Assembly: GCA_034433305.1 (NCBI GenBank)
Contig: DAOUAM010000039.1
Span: forward strand, 1-64,000
Direction: 5' to 3'
DNA length: 64,000 bases
Source: DAOUAM01 sp034433305
Lineage (GTDB): Bacteria > Chloroflexota > Dehalococcoidia > Lucifugimonadales > DAOUAM01
Both the position numbers and the translations under genes were made by a program. How positions within the stretch are numbered: position 1 is the stretch's first letter; the number at the start of each line of letters is the position of its first letter. The notes beneath the pieces are model-generated. The model was given only the letters and a program-made list of their open reading frames with translations. It did not search any database and was not told the origin of the DNA. Positions 17,567 to 26,342 of this stretch are shown one piece after another.

Positions 17567-18280
17567 CTAGCGTCTGAACTGGATGCGCCGGAAGCCCTCG
17601 GCATAGGGCATCTGGGCGCGCTGGCCCACGCGGCTGGCGTTGCCCTTCACGAACTCCTCCACGTCCCTTTCGCGGTTGCCGCCGCTGCCATAGACCTGGC
17701 TGGCGTGCTTCTTCAGCGCCTCCGCCTTCAGGCCTATGGTATCGCTGATATCTATGAAGGTGTCCGGCTCCTCGGTGCCCCAGAAGTAGAGCTCGCCTAC
17801 CTTGTGGGGCAGCAGCCCTTCCTTGCGATAGTGGTCGGGATAGTGCAGGTGGTCGCGGGCGTAGGGGAAGACGGCGTCCAGCGTCACCTGGCCGCAGACG
17901 CGGTGGTCGCGGTGGAGGTAGAAGCTGCGCCGGAATGGGTCTGTGGTGAAGACGGCGTCAGGCCGGTAGACCCGTATGGCGTGGACAAGCTGGCCCCGGA
18001 ACTCGGCGGTGTCCTCCAGCCCGCCATCGGGGTAGCGCAGGAAGAGCACCTCCTTGACGCCCAGCACCCTGGCCGCCTCTAGCTGCTCCTTCTCGCGGAT
18101 GGCGGCCAGCCGCTCCGAGGTCATCTCCAGGTCCGACGAGCCTTTGTCCCCGCTGGTGCAGAGTACATAAACGACCTCGCTGCCTTCTTTTATCCACCTG
18201 GCCATGGTGCCGCCGCAGCCGATCTCGGCATCGTCGGGATGAGGCGAGACCACCATTATCTTCTCTGGTCTATCTACCAT
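17567..18280 (-). CDS. PIG-L family deacetylase
   Basis: 237 residues. Zinc-binding motifs are VVSPHPDDAEIGCGG and HRDHRVCG. The family removes acetyl groups from N-acetylglucosamine-containing compounds (MshB, BshB, chitobiose and others), but the exact substrate is unclear. The ATG at 18280 has GGAGCGCAAGGAC before it. The frame is open further upstream but runs into the family B repeat, so a longer start is unlikely. It probably forms an operon with the PHP phosphatase downstream. Confidence 0.9.
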   Translation of the reverse strand: MVDRPEKIMVVSPHPDDAEIGCGGTMARWIKEGSEVVYVLCTSGDKGSSDLEMTSERLAAIREKEQLEAARVLGVKEVLFLRYPDGGLEDTAEFRGQLVHAIRVYRPDAVFTTDPFRRSFYLHRDHRVCGQVTLDAVFPYARDHLHYPDHYRKEGLLPHKVGELYFWGTEEPDTFIDISDTIGLKAEALKKHASQVYGSGGNRERDVEEFVKGNASRVGQRAQMPYAEGFRRIQFRR

Positions 18281-18322
18281 GTCCTTGCGCTCCGATGGCC
18301 CTCCTGCGCGTGATGCATGAGA

Positions 18323-18430
18323 GGCCGCGCCCCCTTCCCCTCGGCAGGCTCGGGGCAGGCCCTGGCCTTCCCCCACAGGGGCAGGGAGGGTCCTCGCCCC
18401 CTTTGGGGGAGAGCTAGAGAGGGGGCCGCG
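18323..18430. repeat. Family B palindromic repeat, opposite orientation
   Basis: A C/G-rich hairpin-forming element related to the 84-bp units at 7101-7268 but inverted: it contains CTTCCCCCACAGGGG, GGGTCCTCGCCCCCTTTGGG and a terminal GGCCGCG/CGCGGCC pair. It also carries an insertion of the GAGCCTGCCGAGGGG type seen in the copy at 30.8 kb. It lies in the divergent gap between the PIG-L gene and the next enzyme gene. Confidence 0.7.
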
Positions 18431-18580
18431 GACCTCATACGGATTTCGTCAGCCCCCTCGGCGCGAACAATATGATAGCCCGTGGGATGGAGGCAGGCAA
18501 GGGCAATGACACGGACGTTGCCGCCTGCCCTCGGGTGGCGTACCATGTCTTGCATCGAGCCAACCCGGGGAGGAGAGCAG

Positions 18581-19684
18581 ATGAAGATCACGGGCCTTGA
18601 GGTACACGTCTTCGAGCCGCGTCCCAACCACCACCAGGAGACGCCGGAGTACGTCAGCGCGCCCACGCGGCAGAACGCTGTCGCCGTCATACACACCGAC
18701 GAGGGCATAGACGGCGTGGTGTCCTCCCAAGCCGGCAACCTGCGCCGGCTGGCGCAGCTATGGGCGCAGGCCAGGGAGCATATCGTCGGCCAGGACCCCT
18801 TCCAGCGCGGACTGCTGGAGCACCTGCTGCGCCGCCGGTTCTCCTGGCCCAGCCAGGCTATCGGCGTGCTGGACTATGGGCTATGGGACATCGCCGGCAA
18901 GGCCTTGGGCCAGCCCATCTACCGACTGCTGGGCGCCACGCGGGACAGGGTGCTGGGCTATGCCTCCACGGTGCACCACGCCAGGGACGAGCAGTTCGTG
19001 GAGACCGCCCTGAAGGCCAGGGACATGGGCTTCAAGGCGGTGAAGCTGCACCCCTACTGCGCGGCCGACGACGACATACGCATGTGCTACGCCGTCCGCA
19101 AGGCTGTGGGCGACGACCTGACGCTGATGCTGGACACGCTGGCCTATCCTGGCCCCTATAGCCGGCAGGACGCCCTGCGGGTGGGCCGTGTGCTGGACGA
19201 GTTGAATTTCTGGTGGTTCGAGGACCCGCTGCCCAAGACGGACCTGGACGGCCTGGCGGAGCTGACGGAGGCCTGCCGCATCGTCCAGGTGCGCATGGGC
19301 GACCGGGTGGAGGACATCCACGAGTACGCGGAGATGGTGCGCCGCCGCTGCATGGACATCATGGCCGGGCCGGCGTCCTTCGGCATCACCGACCTGCTGA
19401 AGCTGGCGCACCTGGCCGAGGCTAACCACATGCCTTTCGAGCCGCACGACTTCGGCGGCGGGACGGCCAGCCTCCACGTGCTGCTGGCCATCACCAACGG
19501 CAACTACTACGAGGTGGCCGTGCCGCTGGGCTGCTTCGACACCATGATATACCCTGGCGTGTACCTTGACCCGGTGCGTATTGACTCCAATGGCTGGGTG
19601 CACGCTCCGAAAAAGCCTGGCCTGGGCTTTGAGATTGACTTCACTGAGGCCAGGAAAGTCACCCAGGAGACGATAAAGGCGTAG
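18581..19684 (+). CDS. Enolase-superfamily (mandelate racemase/muconate lactonizing) enzyme
   Basis: 367 residues. The N-terminal capping domain (MKITGLEVHVFEPRP) is followed by the barrel. KAVKLHPY gives the K-x-K type base, LMLDTLAYP and WWFEDPLP the first two metal ligands. The third ligand position is unusual: instead of the common GE, the aligned segment reads VQVRMGDRVEDIHEY, so an Asp may take its place. The usual His-containing PHD motif appears as EPHDFGGG. The ATG is well supported by GGGGAGGAG. A sugar-acid dehydratase or racemase activity is likely; substrate unknown. Confidence 0.85.
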   Translation: MKITGLEVHVFEPRPNHHQETPEYVSAPTRQNAVAVIHTDEGIDGVVSSQAGNLRRLAQLWAQAREHIVGQDPFQRGLLEHLLRRRFSWPSQAIGVLDYGLWDIAGKALGQPIYRLLGATRDRVLGYASTVHHARDEQFVETALKARDMGFKAVKLHPYCAADDDIRMCYAVRKAVGDDLTLMLDTLAYPGPYSRQDALRVGRVLDELNFWWFEDPLPKTDLDGLAELTEACRIVQVRMGDRVEDIHEYAEMVRRRCMDIMAGPASFGITDLLKLAHLAEANHMPFEPHDFGGGTASLHVLLAITNGNYYEVAVPLGCFDTMIYPGVYLDPVRIDSNGWVHAPKKPGLGFEIDFTEARKVTQETIKA

Positions 19685-19991
19685 GCCAGGCGCTCCGGCC
19701 CGGCGTCACTGGCCGGGCCTGGGGTGGCGCAGGCGCAGGCCGAGCAGGACGGCCAGCGCGGCCACCACGGCGCCTCCCACGCCACCCAGCACAGGCCATC
19801 GCTATCCAGGTCGCGTGTGGGAGAGTCCAGCCCCGGAAGCTTTGGGCAGTGGACTCCGGCCACGGTCACGCTTCCGGGTGCTGACTGGGCGCTGAGCCGG
19901 TCCCCGGAGTCGTCATCTACTTTTAGATGTCTGGCCAGTACACACGGGCTGGAGAGCGGGCTCACAGGAGCGAGGCCCATCCTGTGGCGGA
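19685..19991. other. 307-bp convergent intergenic region with a possible decayed membrane-anchor remnant
   Basis: No intact gene. On the minus strand a short stretch (about 19720-19785) would read as a hydrophobic helix followed by Arg residues (VLGGVGGAVVAALAVLLG then LRLRHPR), like the C-terminal anchors of surface proteins here, but it is closed by a nearby upstream stop in that frame. It also holds the 16-mer TGTCTGGCCAGTACAC (19928-19943) shared with 7316-7331. Confidence 0.4.
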
Positions 19992-21161
19992 CTATCCCAG
20001 CCTGTTGGCCTGGAGGGACGTGGGGTCCACGGCATACTCCTTGACGCCATCGTGGTCCAGCTCGATGCCCAGGCCCGGGCGGTCGGACGGCCAGATGGCG
20101 CCGTCTCGATAGTCGAACATGGGCCTGATGACCTTGGGGAAGTCCTCGAACCAGGTGTGCAGGCACTCCTGGCGGTAGAGGTTGGGCGTGGTCATGCACA
20201 CATGGAAACCGGCCGTGATGGCCACCGGCCCCAGGGCGTCGTGGGGGCTGAAGCGCACGTAGTAGGCCTCGGACATGGCGGCGATGCGGCGTAGCTCGCT
20301 GATGCCGCCTGTCCAGGCCACGTCGGGCATCACGTAGTCGGCCAGGCGGTGCTCCAAGATGGGCACGAAGTCGTAGCGGGTGAACAGGGACTCGCCCACG
20401 GAGATGGGGATAGAGGTGTTCTCCCGCACCTGGCGCAGCGCCTCGTAGCTCTCCGGCGGCACCGGCTCCTCGAACCAGGTCAGGTTGAACTGCTCCAGCG
20501 CCTGGGCGGCCTTGATAGCCGTGGGCACGTCAAAGCGGGCGTGGGCGTCCACCATAAGCTCGTAGTCGTGGCCCAGGGCGTCCCGCAGCGCGCCCACCCA
20601 CTGGACGGCCTCGTCAATCATCCTGGGCGTGAGCCGCTCCAGCATGGTCGCGCCCCTGAAGGGGCCGCTCTGCGCCCGCGCCCACTTGAAGGGGTCAGTC
20701 TTGATGGCCTGGTAGCCCTGGGCCTTCGTCTCCCTGGCCAGCGTCACGGCGTCCTCGACCGTGACGCCTTCGTACCAGGCGTCCTGAACGTGGGTGTAAA
20801 GCGGCACGCACTGGCGCACGGGGCCGCCCAGTAGCTGGTAGATGGGCGCGCCCAGCACCTTGCCCTTGATGTCCCACAGGGCGATGTCAATGGCGCTGGC
20901 CACCGCCGAGATGATGCCCCTGCCGCCGATGCGCAGGTAGCGCCGGAAGATGCGCTGCCATACCTCCTCGATGTTGGCCGGGTCCGAGCCGACGATGAGC
21001 GGCTTGACCGCCTCGATGCTCTGGGAGAGGATGTGGTTGCCTATGTACAGCGTGCACTCGCCCAGGCCGGTGACGCCCTCATCGGTGTGGACCTCCACGA
21101 AGAGCCAGGGCAGCCCCTTGCGGGGCATGGTGACGTAGGTCTTGACGTCGGTTATCTTCAA
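19992..21161 (-). CDS. Galactonate dehydratase-like enolase-superfamily enzyme
   Basis: 389 residues. Metal ligands are in LMVDAHARF, TWFEEPVPP and ISVGESLFTRY, and the His/Asp base is in FSPHDALGPV, the pattern of D-galactonate dehydratase and related sugar-acid dehydratases. The start is TTG at 21161 because AAGGAGGCG precedes it at ideal distance and homology begins at KITDVKTYV. The frame is open further upstream but into unrelated sequence. It is 41 bp downstream of the D-aminoacylase gene on the same strand. Confidence 0.88.
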   Translation of the reverse strand: MKITDVKTYVTMPRKGLPWLFVEVHTDEGVTGLGECTLYIGNHILSQSIEAVKPLIVGSDPANIEEVWQRIFRRYLRIGGRGIISAVASAIDIALWDIKGKVLGAPIYQLLGGPVRQCVPLYTHVQDAWYEGVTVEDAVTLARETKAQGYQAIKTDPFKWARAQSGPFRGATMLERLTPRMIDEAVQWVGALRDALGHDYELMVDAHARFDVPTAIKAAQALEQFNLTWFEEPVPPESYEALRQVRENTSIPISVGESLFTRYDFVPILEHRLADYVMPDVAWTGGISELRRIAAMSEAYYVRFSPHDALGPVAITAGFHVCMTTPNLYRQECLHTWFEDFPKVIRPMFDYRDGAIWPSDRPGLGIELDHDGVKEYAVDPTSLQANRLG

Positions 21162-21202
21162 AGCTCGCCTCCTTTTCGGTGCTGCGGACTGCGCCCCGGG
21201 CG

Positions 21203-22777
21203 TCAGGTGGCCCGGCCGTGCTTCAAGGCCCTGCCCGGCAGCGCGCCGGTATGCTTTCCCTGGTCTATGACGATGGTGCCGTTGACGATGACGTACTCGA
21301 TTCCAATGGGGTGCTGCCTGGGCATGGTGCGCGTGGCAGGGGCCTTGACTGTCCTGGGATTGAAGACGGTGATGTCGGCCCTGAAGCCGTCGCGCAGGAT
21401 ACCCCGGTCGGAGATGCCCAGGCGCTGCGCCGGGAAGGACGTCATCTTGCGGATGGCCGCCGGCAGCGACATCTGGCGCTCCTCCCGCACGTACTCGGCC
21501 AGGATGACGGGGAAACAGCCGTAGGTGCGGGGGCTGGGGAAGTCGCCCAGCAGCACGGCGTCGCTGCCCACCATGGACAGCGGGTGGGTGACGAAGGCTG
21601 GCAGGGTGTTGCCGTTGGCGCCGGCGGCCACGTAGCAGACCTGAAGGTCCTCGTCCAGGAGCAGGTCGCAGATGGCATCCACCGGGTGCTTGCCCATCAT
21701 GTCGGCCACCTCGGCGATGGAGCGGCCCTCGTACTTGTGGTTGTGGGGGCGCTTGAAGTAGGTCAGCCACATGTCGCTCCACGAAGGCGCCCGGGGGCCG
21801 ACCTCCTGGCGCAGGCGCTGGCGGCCCTCCGGGGAGCGCAGCATCTCCTTGAGGCGCTCTGGGCCGCCGTTGTGCGCCCAGTCGGGGAAGACGATGAGCA
21901 GGCGAGTGCTGCCATAGATGTAGGGGTAGCTGTCGAAGGTGATGTCCTGGCCCTGCTCCACCTGGTCTTCCACGAGCTGAAGCAGACGGCGGCCGCCGCC
22001 GGTGCTGGGCGCCCGCTGGAAGAAGTGGGTGATGTGTACCGGCACGCCGCTGCGCTGGCCGATCTCGATGGCCTCGCGGAAGGGGTCGAAGAAGCGGTCG
22101 CCCAGGCGGTAGCGCACGTGGGTGTGGTAGATGCCTCCCAGGGCCGCCACCTGCCGCGATAGCTCCACCAGCTCATCGGTGGTGGCGTAGTTGCCGGGCG
22201 GGTAGTCCAGGCCTGTGGACAGGCCGAAGGCCCCCTCCTGCATGGCCTCGCGGATGATGGCCTTCATGTTGGCGATATCGGCGGGCGTGGCGGGCCTGTC
22301 CTCCCAGCCGATGGCGTCAATCCTCACCGGCGAGTTGCCCAGGATGTAGGCGATGTTCACCGCCACCTTGCGCTCGAACATGCCCAGGTACTGCTCCACG
22401 GTGGACCAGCGGCCCGGCAGCGGCGGGTTGCCGTCCAGGCCGGAGTTAAGCTCCACGAAGCGCAGGAAGTCCTGCTGGGAGCGGAAGGGGGCGTAGGAGT
22501 TGCCGTCCACGCCGATAAGCTCGGTGGTGATACCCTGGCGGACTTTAGGCTCGTGGCGCGGCTCCGACAGTATGACCAGCCCGGAGTGGGCGTGAACGTC
22601 TATGAATCCGGGGCAGACCACGTGGCCCGTGGCGTCTATCACCCGCGCCGCCTCCACGGAGGACACGTCGCCCCGCAGGACGCGCACTCTGTCGCCCTCT
22701 ACGCCCACGGCGCCATAGTAGCCGGGGTTGCCGGTGCCATCTATGATCATTCCGTTCTTGATTAGAATGTCCAGCAC
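21203..22777 (-). CDS. N-acyl-D-amino-acid deacylase family amidohydrolase
   Basis: 524 residues. The amidohydrolase N-terminus is LIKNGMIIDGTGNPG and the first metal motif is GFIDVHAHSG. Further typical parts are TTELIGVDGNS, GLSTGLDYPPGNY, GGIYHTHVRYR, HITHFF, VGSDAVLLGD and ADITVFNP. Such enzymes remove acyl groups from N-acyl-D-amino acids or related amides. The start is GTG at 22777, preceded by GAGGAGG. It is the first gene of a minus-strand pair with the galactonate dehydratase-like gene. Confidence 0.9.
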   Translation of the reverse strand: MLDILIKNGMIIDGTGNPGYYGAVGVEGDRVRVLRGDVSSVEAARVIDATGHVVCPGFIDVHAHSGLVILSEPRHEPKVRQGITTELIGVDGNSYAPFRSQQDFLRFVELNSGLDGNPPLPGRWSTVEQYLGMFERKVAVNIAYILGNSPVRIDAIGWEDRPATPADIANMKAIIREAMQEGAFGLSTGLDYPPGNYATTDELVELSRQVAALGGIYHTHVRYRLGDRFFDPFREAIEIGQRSGVPVHITHFFQRAPSTGGGRRLLQLVEDQVEQGQDITFDSYPYIYGSTRLLIVFPDWAHNGGPERLKEMLRSPEGRQRLRQEVGPRAPSWSDMWLTYFKRPHNHKYEGRSIAEVADMMGKHPVDAICDLLLDEDLQVCYVAAGANGNTLPAFVTHPLSMVGSDAVLLGDFPSPRTYGCFPVILAEYVREERQMSLPAAIRKMTSFPAQRLGISDRGILRDGFRADITVFNPRTVKAPATRTMPRQHPIGIEYVIVNGTIVIDQGKHTGALPGRALKHGRAT

Positions 22778-23218
22778 GGCGCGCCTCCTCGACGGTGTAC
22801 GAAGGGATTGTACACGCTGGGCACTGGTGGGGTACATATCCAGCCACCGGGGCCTGTGGGAAAACATGACCCCTTCGGCCCTGGGCTTGCTACGCGACAG
22901 CTTTTCAAGGAGTCTGTCAGCGCCTGCCTTACCACCTGCCGCCTTCTCAAAAGGTGCCGCGTGGAAAGCAGCCCTGGAAGTATGACTGGGGACAGTCCGG
23001 CCAACAGGCGAGGCGACTTCCCGCAGAGTGTCCGCGTTGTTATAATCGGGATGGTAGCATTGGGCGGCGCTCTGACCGGGGCTATACTCAGCGGACGCGC
23101 CGCTGTTTCGTATCGCCCTGGGGTGTCCATTAAGCTTCATCGGATAGTGCCCTAACCTGGGGTAGTGCCGCTACGTTATGACTACAGAATCTGTAATCAG
23201 AAAAGAGGTCGTATATAC
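22778..23218. other. 441-bp divergent intergenic region with prfB promoter
   Basis: No gene seen. TATAAT at 23041-23046 is preceded by TTCCCG at 23018-23023 (17-bp spacer), a plausible promoter for prfB, leaving a leader of about 165 bases. AGAGG at 23204-23208 is the prfB ribosome-binding site. The left part should hold the promoter of the D-aminoacylase gene, not clearly recognisable. Confidence 0.5.
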
Positions 23219-24341
23219 ATGCAAGAACTCAGGGGTGCCATGGCACGGCTGAGAGAGCGCATTTCCGAAATTCTGGTGCGCCTTTGACGTGCCCGCCAAG
23301 GAGAAGGAGATAGCGGAGCTGGAGCAAGAGGCTTCCAGCCCCTCCTTCTGGAATGACCCCACCAGAGCACAGAGCAAGATGAGACGCCTGGCCGGACTCA
23401 GGCAGGAGGTGGAGGAGTGGAAGGGACTGGACAACGGGGCCAGGTCTCTGGATGAATTGCTGAATCTTGCCATCGAGGAAGGCGAGGAGTCGCTGGCCCA
23501 GGGCCTCAGCGAGGAACTGGAGAAGCTCCAGGACAGGCTGGGGAAGCTGGAGTCCAAGGTGGTCCTGTCCGGCGAGTACGACGACCACAACGCCATAGTC
23601 GCGCTGCACGCCGGCGCGGGGGGCGTGGAGTCCCAGGACTGGGTAAGCATGCTGATGCGCATGTACCTGCGCTGGGCAGAGCGCCGGGGCTTCCAGAGCG
23701 ATATCCTCGATATCTCGCCCGGTGAGGAGGCCGGCATCAAGAGCGCGGTCATTCAGATAACTGGCCCCTACGCCTATGGCTACCTGAAGGCGGAGCGAGG
23801 CGTACACAGGCTGGTGCGCATCTCGCCCTTCGACGCCGCCCACGCACGCCATACCTCCTTCGCCCTGGTGGAGGTGCTTCCCGAGGTGGAGGAGGGCGTG
23901 GACATCACCATAAGCCCCGATGACCTCAAGATAGAGGTCTTCCGGGCCGGCGGCGCAGGCGGGCAGAACGTCCAGAAGAACTCCACGGCGGTGCGCATCA
24001 CTCACCTGCCCACGGGCATCAAAGTCTCCTGCCAGAACGAGCGCTCCCAGCACCAGAACAAGGAAATCGCCATGCGCATCCTCATGTCCCGGCTGGTAGA
24101 GCGCGAGATGCAGGCCAAGGCCCAGGAGATAGCCCGGCTCAAGGGCGAGCACGTGTCGCCAGAGTGGGGCAATCAGATACGCAGCTACGTCCTGCACCCT
24201 TACAAGCTGGTGAAGGACCACCGTACAGGTTACGAGGTCTCGGACGCCGAAGGCGTCCTGGATGGCAACCTGGACGAGTTCATCAACGCCTACCTGACTT
24301 CCACGCTGGGCCAGGACGGCACCCGCCAGGCGGTGTCCTGA
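23219..24341 (+). CDS. prfB: Peptide chain release factor 2 (programmed +1 frameshift)
   Basis: RF2 terminates translation at UGA and UAA. The ATG at 23219 opens 22 codons ending CTT TGA C (23282-23288); a +1 shift at CTT continues as Asp-Val-Pro-Ala-Lys and gives a 373-residue protein. The recoding signal is that of Escherichia coli prfB: CUU UGA C with a short Shine-Dalgarno-like GGTG three bases before CTT. The second frame has the RF2 SPF motif (VRISPFDAAHARH) and the catalytic GGQ (GAGGQNVQKN). A GTG at 23289 would give a protein lacking the first helix and is not the real start. Confidence 0.95.
23275..23288 (+). promoter_or_regulatory. prfB autoregulatory frameshift site
   Basis: GGTG (23275-23278), CGC spacer, CTT (23282-23284), in-frame TGA (23285-23287) followed by C. 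Low RF2 levels slow termination at this UGA and favour the +1 slip, a well-known feedback loop. The spacing between the Shine-Dalgarno-like element and CTT is three bases, as in Escherichia coli. Confidence 0.92.
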
Positions 24342-24509
24342 GCAGGCCCAGGTGCCTGCTGTCCTGGCCCGGATGCCAGACGTGGACGTGAACTGATGGA
24401 ACACGGGCATGCGTAATTGTAGGATGGAGGACAGCAGCCTGGCCGCCTGACTCTACCGGTGAGGGCGCTACAGGAATGGCTACGTGAACAAATAGATAGG
24501 GTGGATGCT

Positions 24510-26246
24510 ATGAGGAAGTTACTTGCTCTGATGCTTACCCTGGCGGCCTTCGCCGCCCTGGCGTGCGGGCAGGGGACGGCAAGTCAGCAGCCTACCGCCA
24601 CAGCGACAACGGCCCCCGCCGCGCCTCCCACCACCGCACCCGAGGCGACACCGACCCAGGCGCGGCAAGCCTCCGCCCAGCCGACCGCGACGGCGGTGCC
24701 AGCGGCACCCTCGCCCGCGCCAGCCGACGGTCAGTCCGCGGCCACCGGCGGGACGTTCCGGAGGCTGTGGGCTGACCCGCCCACCCTGGACCCCCATCTG
24801 ACCGGTGACACTACCTCGGCGGGGGTGGTCGTTGAGATTTTCAGCGGCCTCGTCTCCCTCAACACGGACCTTCAGCTTGAGCCAGAGATCGCTGAAAGGT
24901 GGGACATAAGCCCGGATGGGCGCACATACACCTTCTACCTGCGCAGCAACGCCAGGTTCCATAACGGCAAGCCTGTCACGGCCCAGGACTTCAAGTGGTC
25001 CCTGGAGCGGGCCGCCAACCCCAGGACGGCCTCGCCCGTGGCCGACACCTATCTCAACGATATCGTCGGCGCCCAGGATGTGTTCGACGGCAAGACCGCC
25101 GAGCTGACGGGCGTACATGTCGTGGACGACCGCACTCTCCAGATCACCATAGATGCCCCCAAGGCGTACTTCCTGGCCAAGCTCACCTATCCCACCGCCT
25201 ACGTCCTGGACCGTGAGAACGTGGAGTCGGGCGGCCGCGACTGGACACAGGCCCCTAACGGCACCGGCCCCTTCAAGCTCAAGGAGTACAAGATAGGCGA
25301 GCGCATCATTCTGGAGCGCAACGAGCTCTACTACCGCGAGCCACCCAAGGTGGACACGGTGTTCATGAACCTGGCGGGCGGCCAGGCCATGGCCATGTAC
25401 GAGAACAACGAGATTGACATCACCGGCGTTGGCCTTTTCGACCTGGAGCGCGTGCTGGACCCCAACAACCCGCTGAACAAGGAACTGCACATCGCGCCGC
25501 CGGAGTTCAGCGTCTCCTACATCGGCTTCAATACCAGCATGTCACCCTTCGACGACCCCAAGTTCCGGCAGGCGCTGAACCATGCCATAGACAAGGAGCT
25601 CATCGCCAGGGAGGTCCTGTCCGACCTGGTGGTCCCTGCCTACGGTGTGCTACCGCCGGGCTTCCCAGGGTACAACCCCAACGTGCAGGGCCTCAAGTAC
25701 GACCCTGAGTTGGCCAAGCGCCTGCTCAGCGAGTCACGCTACGCCGACCCGGCCAATCGGCCGCGCATCGTGGTCACAGTACCGGGCACGGGTGGCACCA
25801 TCGGCCTGGACCTGGAAGTGATTATCGAGATGTGGCGGCAAGTCCTGGGCGTGGAGGTGGAGATACAGCAGGTGGAGTGGGCCACCTATTTGCAGGACCT
25901 GAACCGTCGCAGGTTCCAGGCCTTCGCCGGCCTGGGCTGGGAGGCCGACTACCCTGATCCCCAGGACTTCCTGGATGTGCTATTCTACTCCGATAGCAGC
26001 ATCAACCACGGTGGCTACTCCAACCCGGAAGTTGACCGCATCCTGGAGCAGGCGCGCACTGAGCAGGACATTCAGAAGCGCATCGAGCTATACCACCAGG
26101 CGGAGCAGCTTGTCATCAGCGACGCGGCATGGGTGCCCCTGTGGTTCGTGGGAGAGAGCCACGTCCTCATCAAGCCCTACGTCAAGGGCTACAAGCTCAC
26201 TCCCATGATCGTGCCCAAGCTCAAGGAGATCTGGATAGAGAAATAA
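24510..26246 (+). CDS. Peptide/nickel-type ABC transporter substrate-binding lipoprotein
   Basis: 578 residues. The signal peptide MRKLLALMLTLAAFAALAC carries a lipobox (ALAC), then a ~55-residue Thr/Ala/Pro-rich linker tethers a family-5 solute-binding domain: GGTFRRLWADPPTLDPHL, LNTDLQLEPEIAERW, PNGTGPFKLKEYKIGE, MFNHAIDK-like LNHAIDKELIAREV. It binds peptides or other organic solutes outside the membrane and passes them to the two permeases downstream. The ATG at 24510 was chosen because the signal peptide begins there. Confidence 0.92.
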   Translation: MRKLLALMLTLAAFAALACGQGTASQQPTATATTAPAAPPTTAPEATPTQARQASAQPTATAVPAAPSPAPADGQSAATGGTFRRLWADPPTLDPHLTGDTTSAGVVVEIFSGLVSLNTDLQLEPEIAERWDISPDGRTYTFYLRSNARFHNGKPVTAQDFKWSLERAANPRTASPVADTYLNDIVGAQDVFDGKTAELTGVHVVDDRTLQITIDAPKAYFLAKLTYPTAYVLDRENVESGGRDWTQAPNGTGPFKLKEYKIGERIILERNELYYREPPKVDTVFMNLAGGQAMAMYENNEIDITGVGLFDLERVLDPNNPLNKELHIAPPEFSVSYIGFNTSMSPFDDPKFRQALNHAIDKELIAREVLSDLVVPAYGVLPPGFPGYNPNVQGLKYDPELAKRLLSESRYADPANRPRIVVTVPGTGGTIGLDLEVIIEMWRQVLGVEVEIQQVEWATYLQDLNRRRFQAFAGLGWEADYPDPQDFLDVLFYSDSSINHGGYSNPEVDRILEQARTEQDIQKRIELYHQAEQLVISDAAWVPLWFVGESHVLIKPYVKGYKLTPMIVPKLKEIWIEK

Positions 26247-26272
26247 AAGCCCCGGCAAGGCCCAGGGCCAAC

Positions 26273-26312
26273 CCAGGCTGACACGTCACGAGGCCAGGAC
26301 GTGTCAGCCTGG
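26273..26312 (+). terminator. Strong stem-loop between binding protein and permease genes
   Basis: Perfect 15-bp inverted repeat (26273-26287 with 26298-26312) and a 10-base loop. There is no U-run after it, so it is more likely an mRNA stabiliser or partial terminator than a full stop. Such hairpins after solute-binding protein genes commonly let the binding protein be made in excess of the permeases. Confidence 0.75.
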
Positions 26313-26342
26313 CTATTCCTCCCGCAGCGATGAGGTAGGCAG

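Noticed and set aside
23289..24341. GTG at 23289 as prfB start
   Set aside because: It would leave out the first helix, and the CTT TGA C recoding signal with an upstream ATG explains the frame.
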